DNA of 64,000 bases from Pseudomonas lundensis (GTDB lineage Bacteria; Pseudomonadota; Gammaproteobacteria; Pseudomonadales; Pseudomonadaceae), in NCBI RefSeq assembly GCF_002269125.1, contig NZ_NQKI01000014.1, forward strand, positions 57,457 to 121,456, read 5' to 3'. The notes beneath the pieces were generated by a model. It saw nothing but the letters and a program-made list of their open reading frames with translations. It ran no database searches and was not told the DNA's origin. Shown here one piece after another: positions 9,031 to 17,457 of this stretch; the first letter of the stretch is position 1; each line of letters begins with the position of its first letter. The translations under genes and the position numbers were made by a program.

Positions 9031-9378
9031 ATGACTCCAATAACAAAAATACCGCTCAAGATTGAAGCTGATACAGAGCTTGAAGCCCTCAAAGACAGCG
9101 CCGCAACCTAGCGCGCGCTGGACTATTATTTGAAACCATCTGTAACTCAGCGCTGCAATGAGCAAAAAGTGTTCAACGTCAGCGACGATGTGAGCCAGGA
9201 AGAAGCCTTGGTACACGCGTCCGAGTTGCTACGATTTGCATTGACTTACTCCCAAAACGGCGCGGGGAATGTACAAGGCCCTCAACTGGACCTTATCAGG
9301 GGCATGGCGCACTTTGTGGAAATGGCCAAAGACCTGATCGACAAGACTGTCGACAAGCAAAAAGTACCCGCTCACTGA
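9031..9378 (+). pseudogene. DUF3077-family protein gene with an in-frame amber codon
   Basis: One continuous frame of 115 codons starts at ATG 9031 and ends at 9378, but codon 27 (9109-9111) is TAG. Upstream it reads MTPITKIPLK and so on to DSAAT; downstream RALDYYLKPSVTQ, then the acidic VSDDVSQEEALVHASELL. Proteins of this Pseudomonas family usually have the ALDYYL motif and the EDALVHASELL-like stretch in one chain. A CAG to TAG change would explain the break. Restart at TTG 9130 is possible but has no ribosome site. The family function is unknown. It is divergent from the repressor gene. Confidence 0.65.
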
Positions 9379-9443
9379 GCGCAAGACCGGGTTGATTTGT
9401 GACAGGCTGCGCCCGAAGGTGCAGCCTGGGGTGATGTGTTACA

Positions 9444-10496
9444 TCAAGCGTTGAGCCGTTCGTGGGCAAGGCTGTCGGCAATCAGCGTGGTGTTGCGATC
9501 TTCAGCCTTCGCTCGCTCAAAAATCTGACGTAGTGTTTCCCCAATGCCTTCAACGTGCTGACGCACCTGCTCAGGCGTCCCGCCGTTGTACTCGTAAGAC
9601 ACGTCGATAATGCCCCCGGCATTGATTGCGTAATCAGGTGCATGCAGGCAGCCCCGGCGCCACAGCATGTCGCCGTGTTCGGGACGGGCCAGCTGGTTAT
9701 TGGCTGCTCCGGCAATTACCGGGGCGCGCAGCAATTGCAGGGTCTCGTCGTTGATCACCGCGCCCATGGCGCAGGGCGAGAACACATCGACATCAAGTCC
9801 GTAGATGTCCTGTGCACTGACCGCGTGGGCCCCCAGCTCTTCCACGGCGCGGCGAACGTTGGCCTCCTGAATATCGTGCACCCATAACTCGGCACCGGCT
9901 GCCTTGAGCTGTTGGGCCAGATTGAACCCGACTTGCCCGAGGCCTTGAATCGCAACGCGCAGGCCACTGAGGTCGGATCGCCCCAGACGCTGGCGCACCG
10001 CCTCGCAAAGGCCGATGTACACACCCAGCGCCGTGGCAGGCGACGGATCACCGCTGCGCGTGCCGCCGCCCAATTGTTCGCGCGTACCGGCACCCACCAC
10101 GTGGCGGGTGCGTTGGCCCATTTGCGCCATTTCAGTTACACCGGTGCCCGAGTCTGCGGCGGTGATGTAGCGACCGCCCAGGCTTTCGACAAAGTCGCCC
10201 ATGGCCTCAAACAACGCCTCGGTCTTGTCCTTGCGTGGATCGCCGATGATCACGGCCTTGCCGCCACCCAAGGGCAAGCCGGCCAGTGCCGATTTGTACG
10301 TCATGCCCCGTGACAGGCGCAGCACGTCATTCAGCGCCTGTTGCTCATCGCCGTAGGGCCACATCCGGCAACCGCCCAGAGCCGGGCCCAGACGCGTATT
10401 GTGCACCGCGATAATGGCTTTGAGGCCGCTGGCCTTGTCATTGCAGAACATGACCTGTTCGTGTTGATCAAACTCGGGATGAGCAAATATCGGCAT
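9444..10496 (-). CDS. ldh: Leucine/valine dehydrogenase (Glu/Leu/Phe/Val family)
   Basis: 350 residues, octamer-type leucine dehydrogenase size. It would deaminate branched-chain amino acids to 2-oxo acids with NAD. The substrate domain has [12 protein letters not shown] and the catalytic Lys region [13 protein letters not shown]; the nucleotide fold has GLGQVG, and GAANNQLA follows. It lies between the liu operon and a divergent Lrp/AsnC regulator, which suggests amino-acid-responsive induction. The minus-strand leader reads AACAACAAGAGAG right before the ATG, so an Hfq/Crc site overlaps the ribosome site. Specificity for leucine over valine cannot be read from sequence. Confidence 0.92.
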   Translation of the reverse strand: MPIFAHPEFDQHEQVMFCNDKASGLKAIIAVHNTRLGPALGGCRMWPYGDEQQALNDVLRLSRGMTYKSALAGLPLGGGKAVIIGDPRKDKTEALFEAMGDFVESLGGRYITAADSGTGVTEMAQMGQRTRHVVGAGTREQLGGGTRSGDPSPATALGVYIGLCEAVRQRLGRSDLSGLRVAIQGLGQVGFNLAQQLKAAGAELWVHDIQEANVRRAVEELGAHAVSAQDIYGLDVDVFSPCAMGAVINDETLQLLRAPVIAGAANNQLARPEHGDMLWRRGCLHAPDYAINAGGIIDVSYEYNGGTPEQVRQHVEGIGETLRQIFERAKAEDRNTTLIADSLAHERLNA

Positions 10497-10508
10497 TTCA
10501 TTTCTCTC

Positions 10509-10516
10509 TTGTTGTT
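10509..10516 (-). promoter_or_regulatory. Hfq/Crc CA motif at ldh start
   Basis: Minus strand AACAACAA ends 12 bases before the ldh ATG, directly abutting GAGAG, the only ribosome-site-like sequence. Binding here would block initiation. Confidence 0.6.
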
Positions 10517-10612
10517 AGCGCGTAGGGCGTTAGACCAGAAGGTCAGTTTTCGACCCGCTGAAGGGTTGCGAAGTCAGTCTCAAGAGAGTGAAGGGTTGCA
10601 GGAGGATTTTTC

Positions 10613-10630
10613 TTTCTAATTTTTAGGAAA
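10613..10630. promoter_or_regulatory. Possible Lrp-type operator between ldh and its regulator
   Basis: TTTCTAATTTTTAGGAAA is an AT-rich imperfect palindrome in the 188-base divergent region. A second inverted repeat, TGCAG/CTGCA (10631-10647), abuts it. Lrp/AsnC proteins bind such AT-rich dyads; the link is inference. Confidence 0.35.
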
Positions 10631-10657
10631 TGCAGTGCTACGCTGCATGAATCATTC

Positions 10658-10671
10658 AACAAAAATAAGAA
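10658..10671 (+). promoter_or_regulatory. Hfq/Crc CA motifs before the Lrp-type gene
   Basis: AACAAAAATAAGAA contains overlapping AAnAAnAA units 14-27 bases before the ATG at 10685. There is no clear purine-rich ribosome site between. Confidence 0.5.
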
Positions 10672-10684
10672 ATCCGAAAAAGTC

Positions 10685-11152
10685 ATGCCGATTAAATTAA
10701 GCCCCATCGACCGTAAGATTCTGCGCCTGCTGCAACATGATGCCGACCTGTCTGCCGCCGAGGTCGCCGAACGCGTCGAACTATCCCAATCGCCCTGCTG
10801 GCGAAGGATTCATCGCTTGCAGGAAGAAGGCTTGATAGAGCGCAAAGTCGCCCTGCTCAGCCCGAAGAAACTGGGGCTCAACGTCGTGGTATTCGTCAAT
10901 GTGCGGTTATCGGGGCACGGGCGCCGTCACCTGACCGAATTCGAAGAAGCCATCACCCATTACCCAGAAGTCATCGAGTGCTACACCATGGCGGGAGATA
11001 TGGATTACCTGCTGAAGGTGGTCACGCACGACATCGACAGTTACGAGCGCTTTTTGCGCGACCATCTCTTGCAGAAACCGCACGTGCAAGAAGCTCACTC
11101 CAATATCGCCATGAGCGAAGTCAAACGCACCACTGAGTTGTTGCTCGATTAG
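10685..11152 (+). CDS. Lrp/AsnC-family regulator
   Basis: 155 residues with an N-terminal helix-turn-helix (LSAAEVAERVELSQSPCWRRIHRLQEEGLI, about 17-47) and a C-terminal RAM ligand-binding domain (YTMAGDMDYLLKVVTHDIDSYERF). It is similar in layout to BkdR and other branched-chain amino-acid responders. Divergent transcription from the leucine dehydrogenase gene points to that gene as its target, with leucine or valine as effector. The target is inference; the family is clear. Confidence 0.93.
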   Translation: MPIKLSPIDRKILRLLQHDADLSAAEVAERVELSQSPCWRRIHRLQEEGLIERKVALLSPKKLGLNVVVFVNVRLSGHGRRHLTEFEEAITHYPEVIECYTMAGDMDYLLKVVTHDIDSYERFLRDHLLQKPHVQEAHSNIAMSEVKRTTELLLD

Positions 11153-11213
11153 CGGGCTAGAGCCTTGGGCGGGGAAAAGAGAGCAGAATTCAGAAAAGCG
11201 CAGAAAAAAACAC

Positions 11214-11244
11214 TTGCTTTGCAAATGATAATGATTACTATTGC
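11214..11244 (+). promoter_or_regulatory. Fur-controlled promoter of the PrrF-type RNA
   Basis: A -35-like TTGCTT (11214-11219) and TACTAT (11236-11241) flank and overlap AAATGATAATGATTACTATT (11223-11242), a good Fur box. Iron-loaded Fur bound here would shut the RNA off. Confidence 0.8.
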
Positions 11245-11248
11245 ATGC

Positions 11249-11363
11249 AGCTGGTCGCGAGATCAGCTGATCATTCAAGGGACCTTAGGTCGGTGCTTTG
11301 AATAATCTCCTCATCAGGCTAATCACGGTTATTTGACCCGGCTTATGGCCGGGTCTTTTTTTT
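11249..11363 (+). ncRNA. prrF: PrrF-family iron-responsive small RNA
   Basis: About 115 nt, the size of PrrF1/PrrF2. The 5' part reads CTGGTCGCGAGATCAGC, the centre has the conserved CTTTGAATAATCTCCTCATC and AGGCTAATCACGG blocks, and the 3' end is the ACCCGGC/GCCGGGT terminator hairpin with nine T. PrrF RNAs act with Hfq to destabilise mRNAs of iron-rich proteins when iron is scarce; TCA-cycle enzymes such as aconitase are classical targets, and acnB lies in this window. Only one copy is present; species outside P. aeruginosa usually keep their two copies apart. Confidence 0.92.
11335..11363 (+). terminator. PrrF terminator
   Basis: ACCCGGC pairs with GCCGGGT over TTATG and is followed by CTTTTTTTTT. 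Confidence 0.9.
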
Positions 11364-11522
11364 GTGGCCAGTTATCTGGCTCAGCTTGCTTCAGGCTAAT
11401 GAAGTCGGGTGTGCGACCGGTTTTTTTTCGGTGGTCGCTACGATGCCGGCGATGATAGCAAAAGAACATCGACCGAAGAAAGCCTGAAGCCTATGACTAT
11501 AGGGGTAATGGCAATTTAGCAC

Positions 11523-11551
11523 TTGAGAATCACTCGCAAAAACACTAAAAT
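11523..11551 (+). promoter_or_regulatory. Candidate promoter overlapped by a Fur-like box
   Basis: TTGAGA (11523-11528) and TAAAAT (11546-11551) are 17 bases apart, a good sigma-70 pair pointing at the carboxypeptidase gene 137 bases on. TTGAGAATCACTCGCA across the -35 matches 11 of 15 positions of the TGATAATGATTATCA Fur pattern when read on the minus strand. The rest of 11364-11687 holds a T-rich hairpin (11416-11441) and no believable gene. Confidence 0.35.
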
Positions 11552-11687
11552 TGCGCCGCGTCAGGGATGACGCCCCCCTCCGCTTATCTCCCCCCCTTCT
11601 CTCTTCAAATACCTGCATTTTCGTATTGGCCCCACGCCATGGCGAGTTACAGTAACGCCCACAATTCTCAACTCAGGGATCTGGACG

Positions 11688-12839
11688 ATGACTGTGGCGC
11701 CCTCTTCACTTCACATCAGCAGTGACTTCGACAGCGGCAATATTCAGGTGCTGGATGCCAGCGATCCGTTCGACGTGAAACTGGCGATCAAATCCGATAC
11801 TAAAAGCCCACACTTCCAGTGGTTTCATTTCAAGGTCGACGGCCTCACGCCCGGGCAAACCCATCACTTTCATCTGACCAACGCCAGCCAGTCTTCCTAC
11901 AACAAAGCGTGGGACGGCTACCGCGCGGTCGCTTCTTACGACCAGGAACACTGGTTCCGAGTGCCTACAGACTTTGATGGTACTGCGCTCAATTTCAGCC
12001 TTGAACCTCATCAAAGCACAGTCTGGTTTGCCTACTTCGAACCCTACAGCCGCGCGCGTCACGAGACGTTGATCAGCGAGGCGAAACAATGGGCCGGTTG
12101 CGAAGTGTTGGCGGTGGGCAAAAGCGCCGAAGGGCGGGACATTCCATTGCTGCGCAAAAGTAACGGCCTCTCCCCTAAACACAAAATCTGGATCATTGCG
12201 CAGCAGCATCCCGGCGAACACATGGCCGAGTGGTTCATGGAGGGCATTTTCAAGCGCCTCGAGCAAGGCAGCGACCCGCAACTGCTCAAGCTACTCGATT
12301 ACGCCGATTTGTACCTGATTCCTAATATGAACCCGGACGGCGCGTTCCACGGGCATCTGCGCACCAATGCAAACGGCCAGGACTTGAACCGCGCCTGGCA
12401 AAACACCAGCCCCCAGCTCAGCCCTGAGGTGTTCTTCGCGCTAGAACAAATGAACACATACGGCGTCAGCCTGTTTCTGGACATTCACGGCGACGAAGAA
12501 ATCCCCTATGTCTTCACCGCAGGCTGCGAAGGCAACCCGGGCTATACCGACCGGATTGCCAGGCTCGAAGAACGTTTTCGTTCGCACCTGAGCCAGCTGA
12601 CAAAAGACTTCCAGACGACCCATGGCTACACTCGCGACGAACCCGGCCAGGCCAACATGACCTTGGCCTGCAACAGTGTTGGTCAACGCTTCGACTGTTT
12701 GTCACTGACGCTGGAGATGCCGTTCAAGGACAACAACGACGCGCCCGACCCCATCACGGGCTGGGATGGCAAACGTTCGAAGCAACTGGGCATGGATGTA
12801 CTGACCACACTGTCAGCGATGGTCAGAGAGCTGGATTAA
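11688..12839 (+). CDS. M14-family zinc carboxypeptidase (cytosolic carboxypeptidase type)
   Basis: 383 residues without a signal peptide, so cytoplasmic. An N-terminal beta domain (1-120) precedes the peptidase domain, as in the M14 cytosolic carboxypeptidase subfamily. Zinc ligands fit His174 and Glu177 in HPGEHMAEW and His267 in DIHGDE; the catalytic Glu fits Glu343 in TLEMPFKDN; DLNRAW supplies the Asn-Arg that binds the substrate carboxylate. Eukaryotic relatives remove glutamates from tubulin; the bacterial substrate is unknown. An LRR kinase gene follows 159 bases downstream on the same strand. Confidence 0.9.
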   Translation: MTVAPSSLHISSDFDSGNIQVLDASDPFDVKLAIKSDTKSPHFQWFHFKVDGLTPGQTHHFHLTNASQSSYNKAWDGYRAVASYDQEHWFRVPTDFDGTALNFSLEPHQSTVWFAYFEPYSRARHETLISEAKQWAGCEVLAVGKSAEGRDIPLLRKSNGLSPKHKIWIIAQQHPGEHMAEWFMEGIFKRLEQGSDPQLLKLLDYADLYLIPNMNPDGAFHGHLRTNANGQDLNRAWQNTSPQLSPEVFFALEQMNTYGVSLFLDIHGDEEIPYVFTAGCEGNPGYTDRIARLEERFRSHLSQLTKDFQTTHGYTRDEPGQANMTLACNSVGQRFDCLSLTLEMPFKDNNDAPDPITGWDGKRSKQLGMDVLTTLSAMVRELD

Positions 12840-12998
12840 ATAGCGCGATGCACACAGGCCGGGGCAGTGGCTGCGGCCTGTTACGCAAAAGCCGGACAGC
12901 CGCCGCGACAAAGGCTGTATTGCCTGAATCTTGCGAGCGATAAATCGCTATCATGCACGGCACTTCTACTGATCGACACGAGTGCACATCGCCTGCTT

Positions 12999-14309
12999 AT
13001 GGACACCCTCGCTAAACTGCGCGCCGGTCAACTGACGGGGCTGAAACGTCTGGATCTGTCCTGTGGGCTGACCGAGTTTCCTGAAGAAATCTTTCAACTG
13101 GCGGACTCGCTGGAAATCCTCAATCTGAGCGGCAACGCCCTGCGCAGCCTGCCCCACGACCTGCATCGCCTGACGCATTTGCGGGTGCTGTTCTGTTCCG
13201 ACAATCTGTTCACGACCCTGCCCGAATGCCTGGGCCAATGCGCGACACTGAGCATGATCGGCTTCAAGGCGAATCAGATCTGCGAGGTGCCAGGCAGCGC
13301 GTTGCCACCGCGACTGCGCTGGTTAATCCTCACCGACAACCACATCAGCCAGCTGCCGGATGAACTGGGCCGCCGTCCCTTGCTGCAAAAATTAATGCTG
13401 GGGGGCAACCGTTTGCAGGCGTTGCCGCGCAGCCTGGCTGGCTGCGAGCGTCTGGAGCTGATTCGTCTGGCCTCCAACCAACTCCGCGAACTGCCGGACT
13501 GGTTACTGGCGATGCCCGGCCTGAGCTGGCTGGCTTATTCGGGCAATCCGTTGGCGGACGAACTGAATGCCGAACACACCCCTGACAGCACGGCACACAT
13601 CGACTGGTCAGAACTGGAACTGGCGCAGCAACTGGGCGAAGGTGCATCCGGGGTGATTTACCAGGCCAACTGGCGGGCACCGGGTCAGCCGGTACGCCCG
13701 GTGGCAGTCAAACTGTACAAAGGCACTATCACCAGTGATGGCTCGCCGCTTCACGAAATGCACGCCTGCATTGCTGCGGGCCAACATCCAAACCTGATTA
13801 ACGTATTCGGGCGTGTGGTGGGCCATCCGCAACAACAGGCCGGGTTGGTGATGGAGCTGATTGCGCCCTCTTTCCGCAATCTGGCCGGGCTGCCGAGTCT
13901 CGACAGCTGCAGCCGTGACGTCTACGCCGATAGCACAGGTTTCAATGCTCAAAGCGCACTGCGTCTGGCACGTGGCATTGCATCGGTCGCCGCGCACCTG
14001 CACGCACAAGGCATCTGCCACGGCGATTTGTACGGGCACAATATTCTGTTCAATGAACGGGGGGACTGCTTGCTGGGCGACTTCGGGGCCGCGTGCTTCC
14101 ACGCCACCGACAACAGCCCGCGCACACGCGCCTTAAAGCGTATCGAGGTGCGCGCGTTCGGCATTCTACTGGGGGAGTTGCTGCACAGGATCCACTCGGG
14201 GTTGAGCGATCAACAGCGTGCAGAATTGCAAGACTTGCAAACGCGCTGCATTCAGCCTGACGTCCTCGCCCGGCCGGACTTCATTGAAATCTGCAGCGCC
14301 CTGGGCTGA
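12999..14309 (+). CDS. Leucine-rich-repeat protein kinase
   Basis: 436 residues. Residues 14-190 hold about seven leucine-rich repeats (LxxLxLSGNxLxxLP type). Residues 205-436 form a eukaryotic-like kinase: glycine loop LGEGASG (212-218), Lys238 in VAVK, HGDLYGHN (341-348) with Asp343 as catalytic base, and DFG (361-363). HRD is HGD, there is no APE motif, and only about 20 residues separate DFG from the FGILLGEL helix, so the activation segment is very short. No membrane segment is seen. The start at 12999 begins the repeat domain; an upstream in-frame extension lacks similarity. Substrate and role are unknown; the adjacent carboxypeptidase is a candidate partner only by position. Confidence 0.88.
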   Translation: MDTLAKLRAGQLTGLKRLDLSCGLTEFPEEIFQLADSLEILNLSGNALRSLPHDLHRLTHLRVLFCSDNLFTTLPECLGQCATLSMIGFKANQICEVPGSALPPRLRWLILTDNHISQLPDELGRRPLLQKLMLGGNRLQALPRSLAGCERLELIRLASNQLRELPDWLLAMPGLSWLAYSGNPLADELNAEHTPDSTAHIDWSELELAQQLGEGASGVIYQANWRAPGQPVRPVAVKLYKGTITSDGSPLHEMHACIAAGQHPNLINVFGRVVGHPQQQAGLVMELIAPSFRNLAGLPSLDSCSRDVYADSTGFNAQSALRLARGIASVAAHLHAQGICHGDLYGHNILFNERGDCLLGDFGAACFHATDNSPRTRALKRIEVRAFGILLGELLHRIHSGLSDQQRAELQDLQTRCIQPDVLARPDFIEICSALG

Positions 14310-14326
14310 GGTCAGCCCGATCGCCA

Positions 14327-14379
14327 CCTCGTACCTCGTCAGCAACACACTCATCGGCTGTCGTTGACGAGGCACGAGG
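14327..14379. terminator. Long hairpin between convergent genes
   Basis: A 15-base arm (14327-14341) pairs with 14365-14379 with one mismatch over a 23-base loop. It sits between the kinase stop and the convergent YebC-type stop. No T run follows, so it may be a transcription barrier or mRNA 3' stabiliser. Confidence 0.5.
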
Positions 14380-14435
14380 CCAGGCCCGACGACATACTGC
14401 GTCGTAAACGGACCAATTAAATGACGGGCTCGGGT

Positions 14436-15140
14436 TCAGGCCAGCGCTACAAACATATCCTGCACGTCGTCCTGCTCTTCCAGCTTCGCCAGAAACTCCT
14501 CTACTTCGACCATTTGCTCGTCAGTCAGCCCCGTCACCGGGTTTTTAGGTGTGTAGCCCAACTTGGCCGACAACACGGTAAAACCCTGCTCAGGCAGCGC
14601 TTTTTGCACGGCATCCAGGTCAGTGGTCTCGGTGATGAACAAGGTCGTGCCTTCTTCTTCACCGTCTTCAAAATCCTGGGCGCCCGCTTCAATTGCCGCC
14701 ATTTCAGGATCAGCATCCGGGGTATCAGGCTTGGCTTCGATCAGGCCGACATGGTTAAAGTCCCAGGCCACGGAGCCCGACGCGCCCAATTGCCCCTTGC
14801 GGAACGCCACACGGATTTCAGCCACGGTACGGTTGACGTTATCAGTCAGGCACTCGACGATCAGCGGCACCTGGTGCGGGGCAAAACCTTCGTAGGTCAC
14901 ACGGTGGTATTGCACAGCCTCAGTGCCGATCCCCGCGCCCTTGTTGATTGCACGCTTGATGGTGTCAGCCGGCATGGATGCTTTTTTGGCTTGTTCGTAC
15001 ACCAGACGCAGGTGCGAGTTCATATCAGGGTCGGCGCCGTTACGGGCTGCAACGGTCAGCTCTTTGGCCAGTTTGCCGAAAACCTTGCCGCGGCTATTGG
15101 CGGCTTCCGCTTTGTGTTTAACCTTCCACTGTGCGCCCAT
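14436..15140 (-). CDS. YebC/TACO1-family protein (YeeN-like)
   Basis: 234 residues, three-domain YebC fold: [28 protein letters not shown] at the start, [17 protein letters not shown] in the N-terminal helical domain, and an acidic second half. YebC proteins were annotated as transcription regulators (PmpR) and more recently as factors that rescue ribosomes at proline-rich stretches. The opening MGAQWK instead of MAGHSK and the shorter length mark the YeeN-like paralogue group; a separate canonical yebC normally lies beside ruvC. Single gene, convergent with the kinase. Confidence 0.88.
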   Translation of the reverse strand: MGAQWKVKHKAEAANSRGKVFGKLAKELTVAARNGADPDMNSHLRLVYEQAKKASMPADTIKRAINKGAGIGTEAVQYHRVTYEGFAPHQVPLIVECLTDNVNRTVAEIRVAFRKGQLGASGSVAWDFNHVGLIEAKPDTPDADPEMAAIEAGAQDFEDGEEEGTTLFITETTDLDAVQKALPEQGFTVLSAKLGYTPKNPVTGLTDEQMVEVEEFLAKLEEQDDVQDMFVALA

Positions 15141-15295
15141 TTCTCACTCTCTCAATCGTGTGTGTCGCGGCACGCGGGCCGTCGAAAGTGCGCCAGTTTA
15201 TACGCCCGCAAGTTCTCAATCGACCAAAAAATCCAATCCTGCCCGGCTCAACTGCTATCGGCCCGGTGCAGTGCTACGAACGCGGCGACTGACGC

Positions 15296-16165
15296 CTACG
15301 CGGCGGACGACGGCGCCAGTGACATGAACGCCTTTATCAGCCGCAATTGGGCACGTCGCTCCATACAGCCAAGCATGTGCCGATTGGTCAGGCCGTGCCC
15401 GTTGATCGGTACGGCGCACACCCGCGGGTCCTGACTGACTTCCGCCGACGAAACAATGCCCACCCCGAGCTGTGCTGCCACCGCTTCGGTCACCGCTTCG
15501 CGACTGTCCAGCTCCAGCAACACACGAGGGCTTACCCCTGCCTGCTTGCAGGCTTGGTCAAACGTGCGACGGGTCGTGGACGCGGGTTCGCGCAAGACCA
15601 TGATCACCTGATCCAACTGCGCCATCTCAACCCCGCCCGTGAGCGCCTGCCAAGGATGACTGGACGGCACTAATGCACAGATATGCGATTGCTTCAGCGG
15701 CCGTAACATCAAGCCATTGCGCGGTTCGACCTCGGTCAGCACGGCCACGTCCGCGTGCTCTGACAGCAAGGCGGCCAGGGTTTCCTGTGCATTGCCCAAG
15801 CGTAAATTCACGGTGATACCGGGGTAACGCTCGCGCAGGCTCGCCAGCATGGGCATCACCAGATGCGGGCCATCTGCCGCCACTTCGAGGCGTCCGGTGA
15901 GCAATTGGCGATTGGCTTCAAGCATGACCTGCGCTTCATCCACCAAACCAAACATGGCACGGGTGATAGCCGCCAGTTTGATGCCCTCTTCGGTCAATTC
16001 CACACGCCGGGCTGTGCGGCGCAATAAGGTGATCTGGTAATGCTCTTCGAGGGTTTTGATATGCCCGGTGACCGCTGGCTGGCTGATGAACAACCGGGCG
16101 GCTGCCCGGGTGAAGCTGCCTTCACGTGCCACCGCATCGAAGGCCCGGAGTTGGAACAGGTTCAT
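15296..16165 (-). CDS. LysR-family regulator of phosphonate degradation
   Basis: 289 residues: N-terminal winged helix (LRAFDAVAREGSFTRAAARLFISQPAVTGHIKTLE) and a periplasmic-binding-like effector domain (about 90-285). It is divergent from phnW with about 115 bases between starts, the standard LysR layout, so it likely activates phnWX in response to 2-aminoethylphosphonate. CAGGAG precedes the ATG at 16165. The gene pair is conserved in Pseudomonas. Confidence 0.9.
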   Translation of the reverse strand: MNLFQLRAFDAVAREGSFTRAAARLFISQPAVTGHIKTLEEHYQITLLRRTARRVELTEEGIKLAAITRAMFGLVDEAQVMLEANRQLLTGRLEVAADGPHLVMPMLASLRERYPGITVNLRLGNAQETLAALLSEHADVAVLTEVEPRNGLMLRPLKQSHICALVPSSHPWQALTGGVEMAQLDQVIMVLREPASTTRRTFDQACKQAGVSPRVLLELDSREAVTEAVAAQLGVGIVSSAEVSQDPRVCAVPINGHGLTNRHMLGCMERRAQLRLIKAFMSLAPSSAA

Positions 16166-16213
16166 GAATAACTCCTGCTGATGGCTGGCATAACAACAAA
16201 CAATTTGAATGAT

Positions 16214-16245
16214 GATACATCAACCTGCAATTTAGCCGGTGTATC
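16214..16245. promoter_or_regulatory. Possible LysR operator upstream of phnW
   Basis: GATACA (16214-16219) and TGTATC (16240-16245) form an inverted repeat with a 20-base gap, 35-66 bases before the phnW start. Proposed as the regulator's site from position only. Confidence 0.35.
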
Positions 16246-16279
16246 CAGTTGCTATCTCACCGCTTGCGAGGAACCCCGA

Positions 16280-17389
16280 ATGAACACCGTCGCGCCGATC
16301 CTGCTGACCCCCGGTCCCCTGACCACCTCCGCGCGAACGCGTAAGGCCATGATGGTTGACTGGGGTTCCTGGGATGAGCGTTTCAACCAATTAACGGCGA
16401 GTGTGTGCGAGCAACTGCTGGCCATCATCAACGGCGCCAGCAGCCACCACTGCGTCCCGTTACAGGGTAGCGGCACCTTCGCCGTTGAAGCGGCCATCGG
16501 CACATTGGTACCGCGTGACGGCAAGGTGCTGGTGCTCATCAACGGCGCCTATGGCAAGCGCCTGGCGAAAATCTGTGCGGTGCTGGGTCGCCGTTTCAGC
16601 ACATTTGAGACCGCCGAAGATCAACCCACCACAGCCGCTGATGTAGAACGCCTGCTCAAGGCTGACCCCGAGATTACCCATGTGACGTTGATCCATTGTG
16701 AAACCAGCACCGGGATTCTCAACCCACTGCCAGACATTGCCGACGTCATCGCCAAACAGGGCAAGCGTCTGATCATCGATGCCATGAGCGCCTTCGGCGC
16801 ACTGCCCGTTGACGCTCAAAAAGTACCGTTCGACGCGCTAATCGCTGCCTCTGGCAAATGCCTCGAAGGGGTGCCGGGCATGGGCTTCGTGTTGGCCCGT
16901 AAAGAGTCTCTGGCCCATGCAACGGGCAATGCCCACTCACTGGCGATGGACTTGCAGGATCAACACGCCTACCTGGCAAAAACCGGGCAATGGCGCTTCA
17001 CCCCGCCCACCCATGTGGTCGCTGCCTTGCACGAAGCCTTACTGCAATACAACGAAGAAGGCGGCCAACCCGCCCGTTTGGGCCGCTACGCCAACAACTG
17101 CCAGACGCTGCTGGATGGCATGGCCATGCTGGGAATTCGCAGCTTCCTGCCTGCAGCCATTCAGGCACCGATCATCGTCACCTTCCACGCCCCGAAAGAC
17201 CCGCGCTACCAGTTCAAGGAGTTCTACGAACGCGTCAAGGCCAAAGGTTTCATTCTGTACCCAGGTAAATTGACCCAAGTCGAAACATTCCGCGTGGGGT
17301 GCATTGGCCACGTCACCTCCGTCGATATGCAGGCAGCGGTCGATGCCGTGGCGCAGGTACTGCAAGAAATGGAAGTGCTGGTCATCTGA
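16280..17389 (+). CDS. phnW: 2-Aminoethylphosphonate-pyruvate transaminase
   Basis: 369-residue class V aminotransferase converting 2-aminoethylphosphonate plus pyruvate to phosphonoacetaldehyde and alanine. [10 protein letters not shown] opens the protein, [13 protein letters not shown] holds the PLP-binding Asp, and [16 protein letters not shown] the Schiff-base Lys near 194. The start at 16280 follows GCGAGGAA; 33 further in-frame codons upstream would run into the LysR promoter. Followed by phnX after 68 bases. Confidence 0.95.
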   Translation: MNTVAPILLTPGPLTTSARTRKAMMVDWGSWDERFNQLTASVCEQLLAIINGASSHHCVPLQGSGTFAVEAAIGTLVPRDGKVLVLINGAYGKRLAKICAVLGRRFSTFETAEDQPTTAADVERLLKADPEITHVTLIHCETSTGILNPLPDIADVIAKQGKRLIIDAMSAFGALPVDAQKVPFDALIAASGKCLEGVPGMGFVLARKESLAHATGNAHSLAMDLQDQHAYLAKTGQWRFTPPTHVVAALHEALLQYNEEGGQPARLGRYANNCQTLLDGMAMLGIRSFLPAAIQAPIIVTFHAPKDPRYQFKEFYERVKAKGFILYPGKLTQVETFRVGCIGHVTSVDMQAAVDAVAQVLQEMEVLVI

Positions 17390-17457
17390 CGGCACAGACG
17401 CAAGTTGAACGTAAATTTCTCCGTGCGGTTACGACCGCTCTCACAGGATCCAACGAC

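Noticed and set aside
11391..11618. 75-codon minus-strand frame between PrrF and the carboxypeptidase gene
   Set aside because: No ribosome site or family pattern, and it runs through the candidate promoter at 11523-11551.
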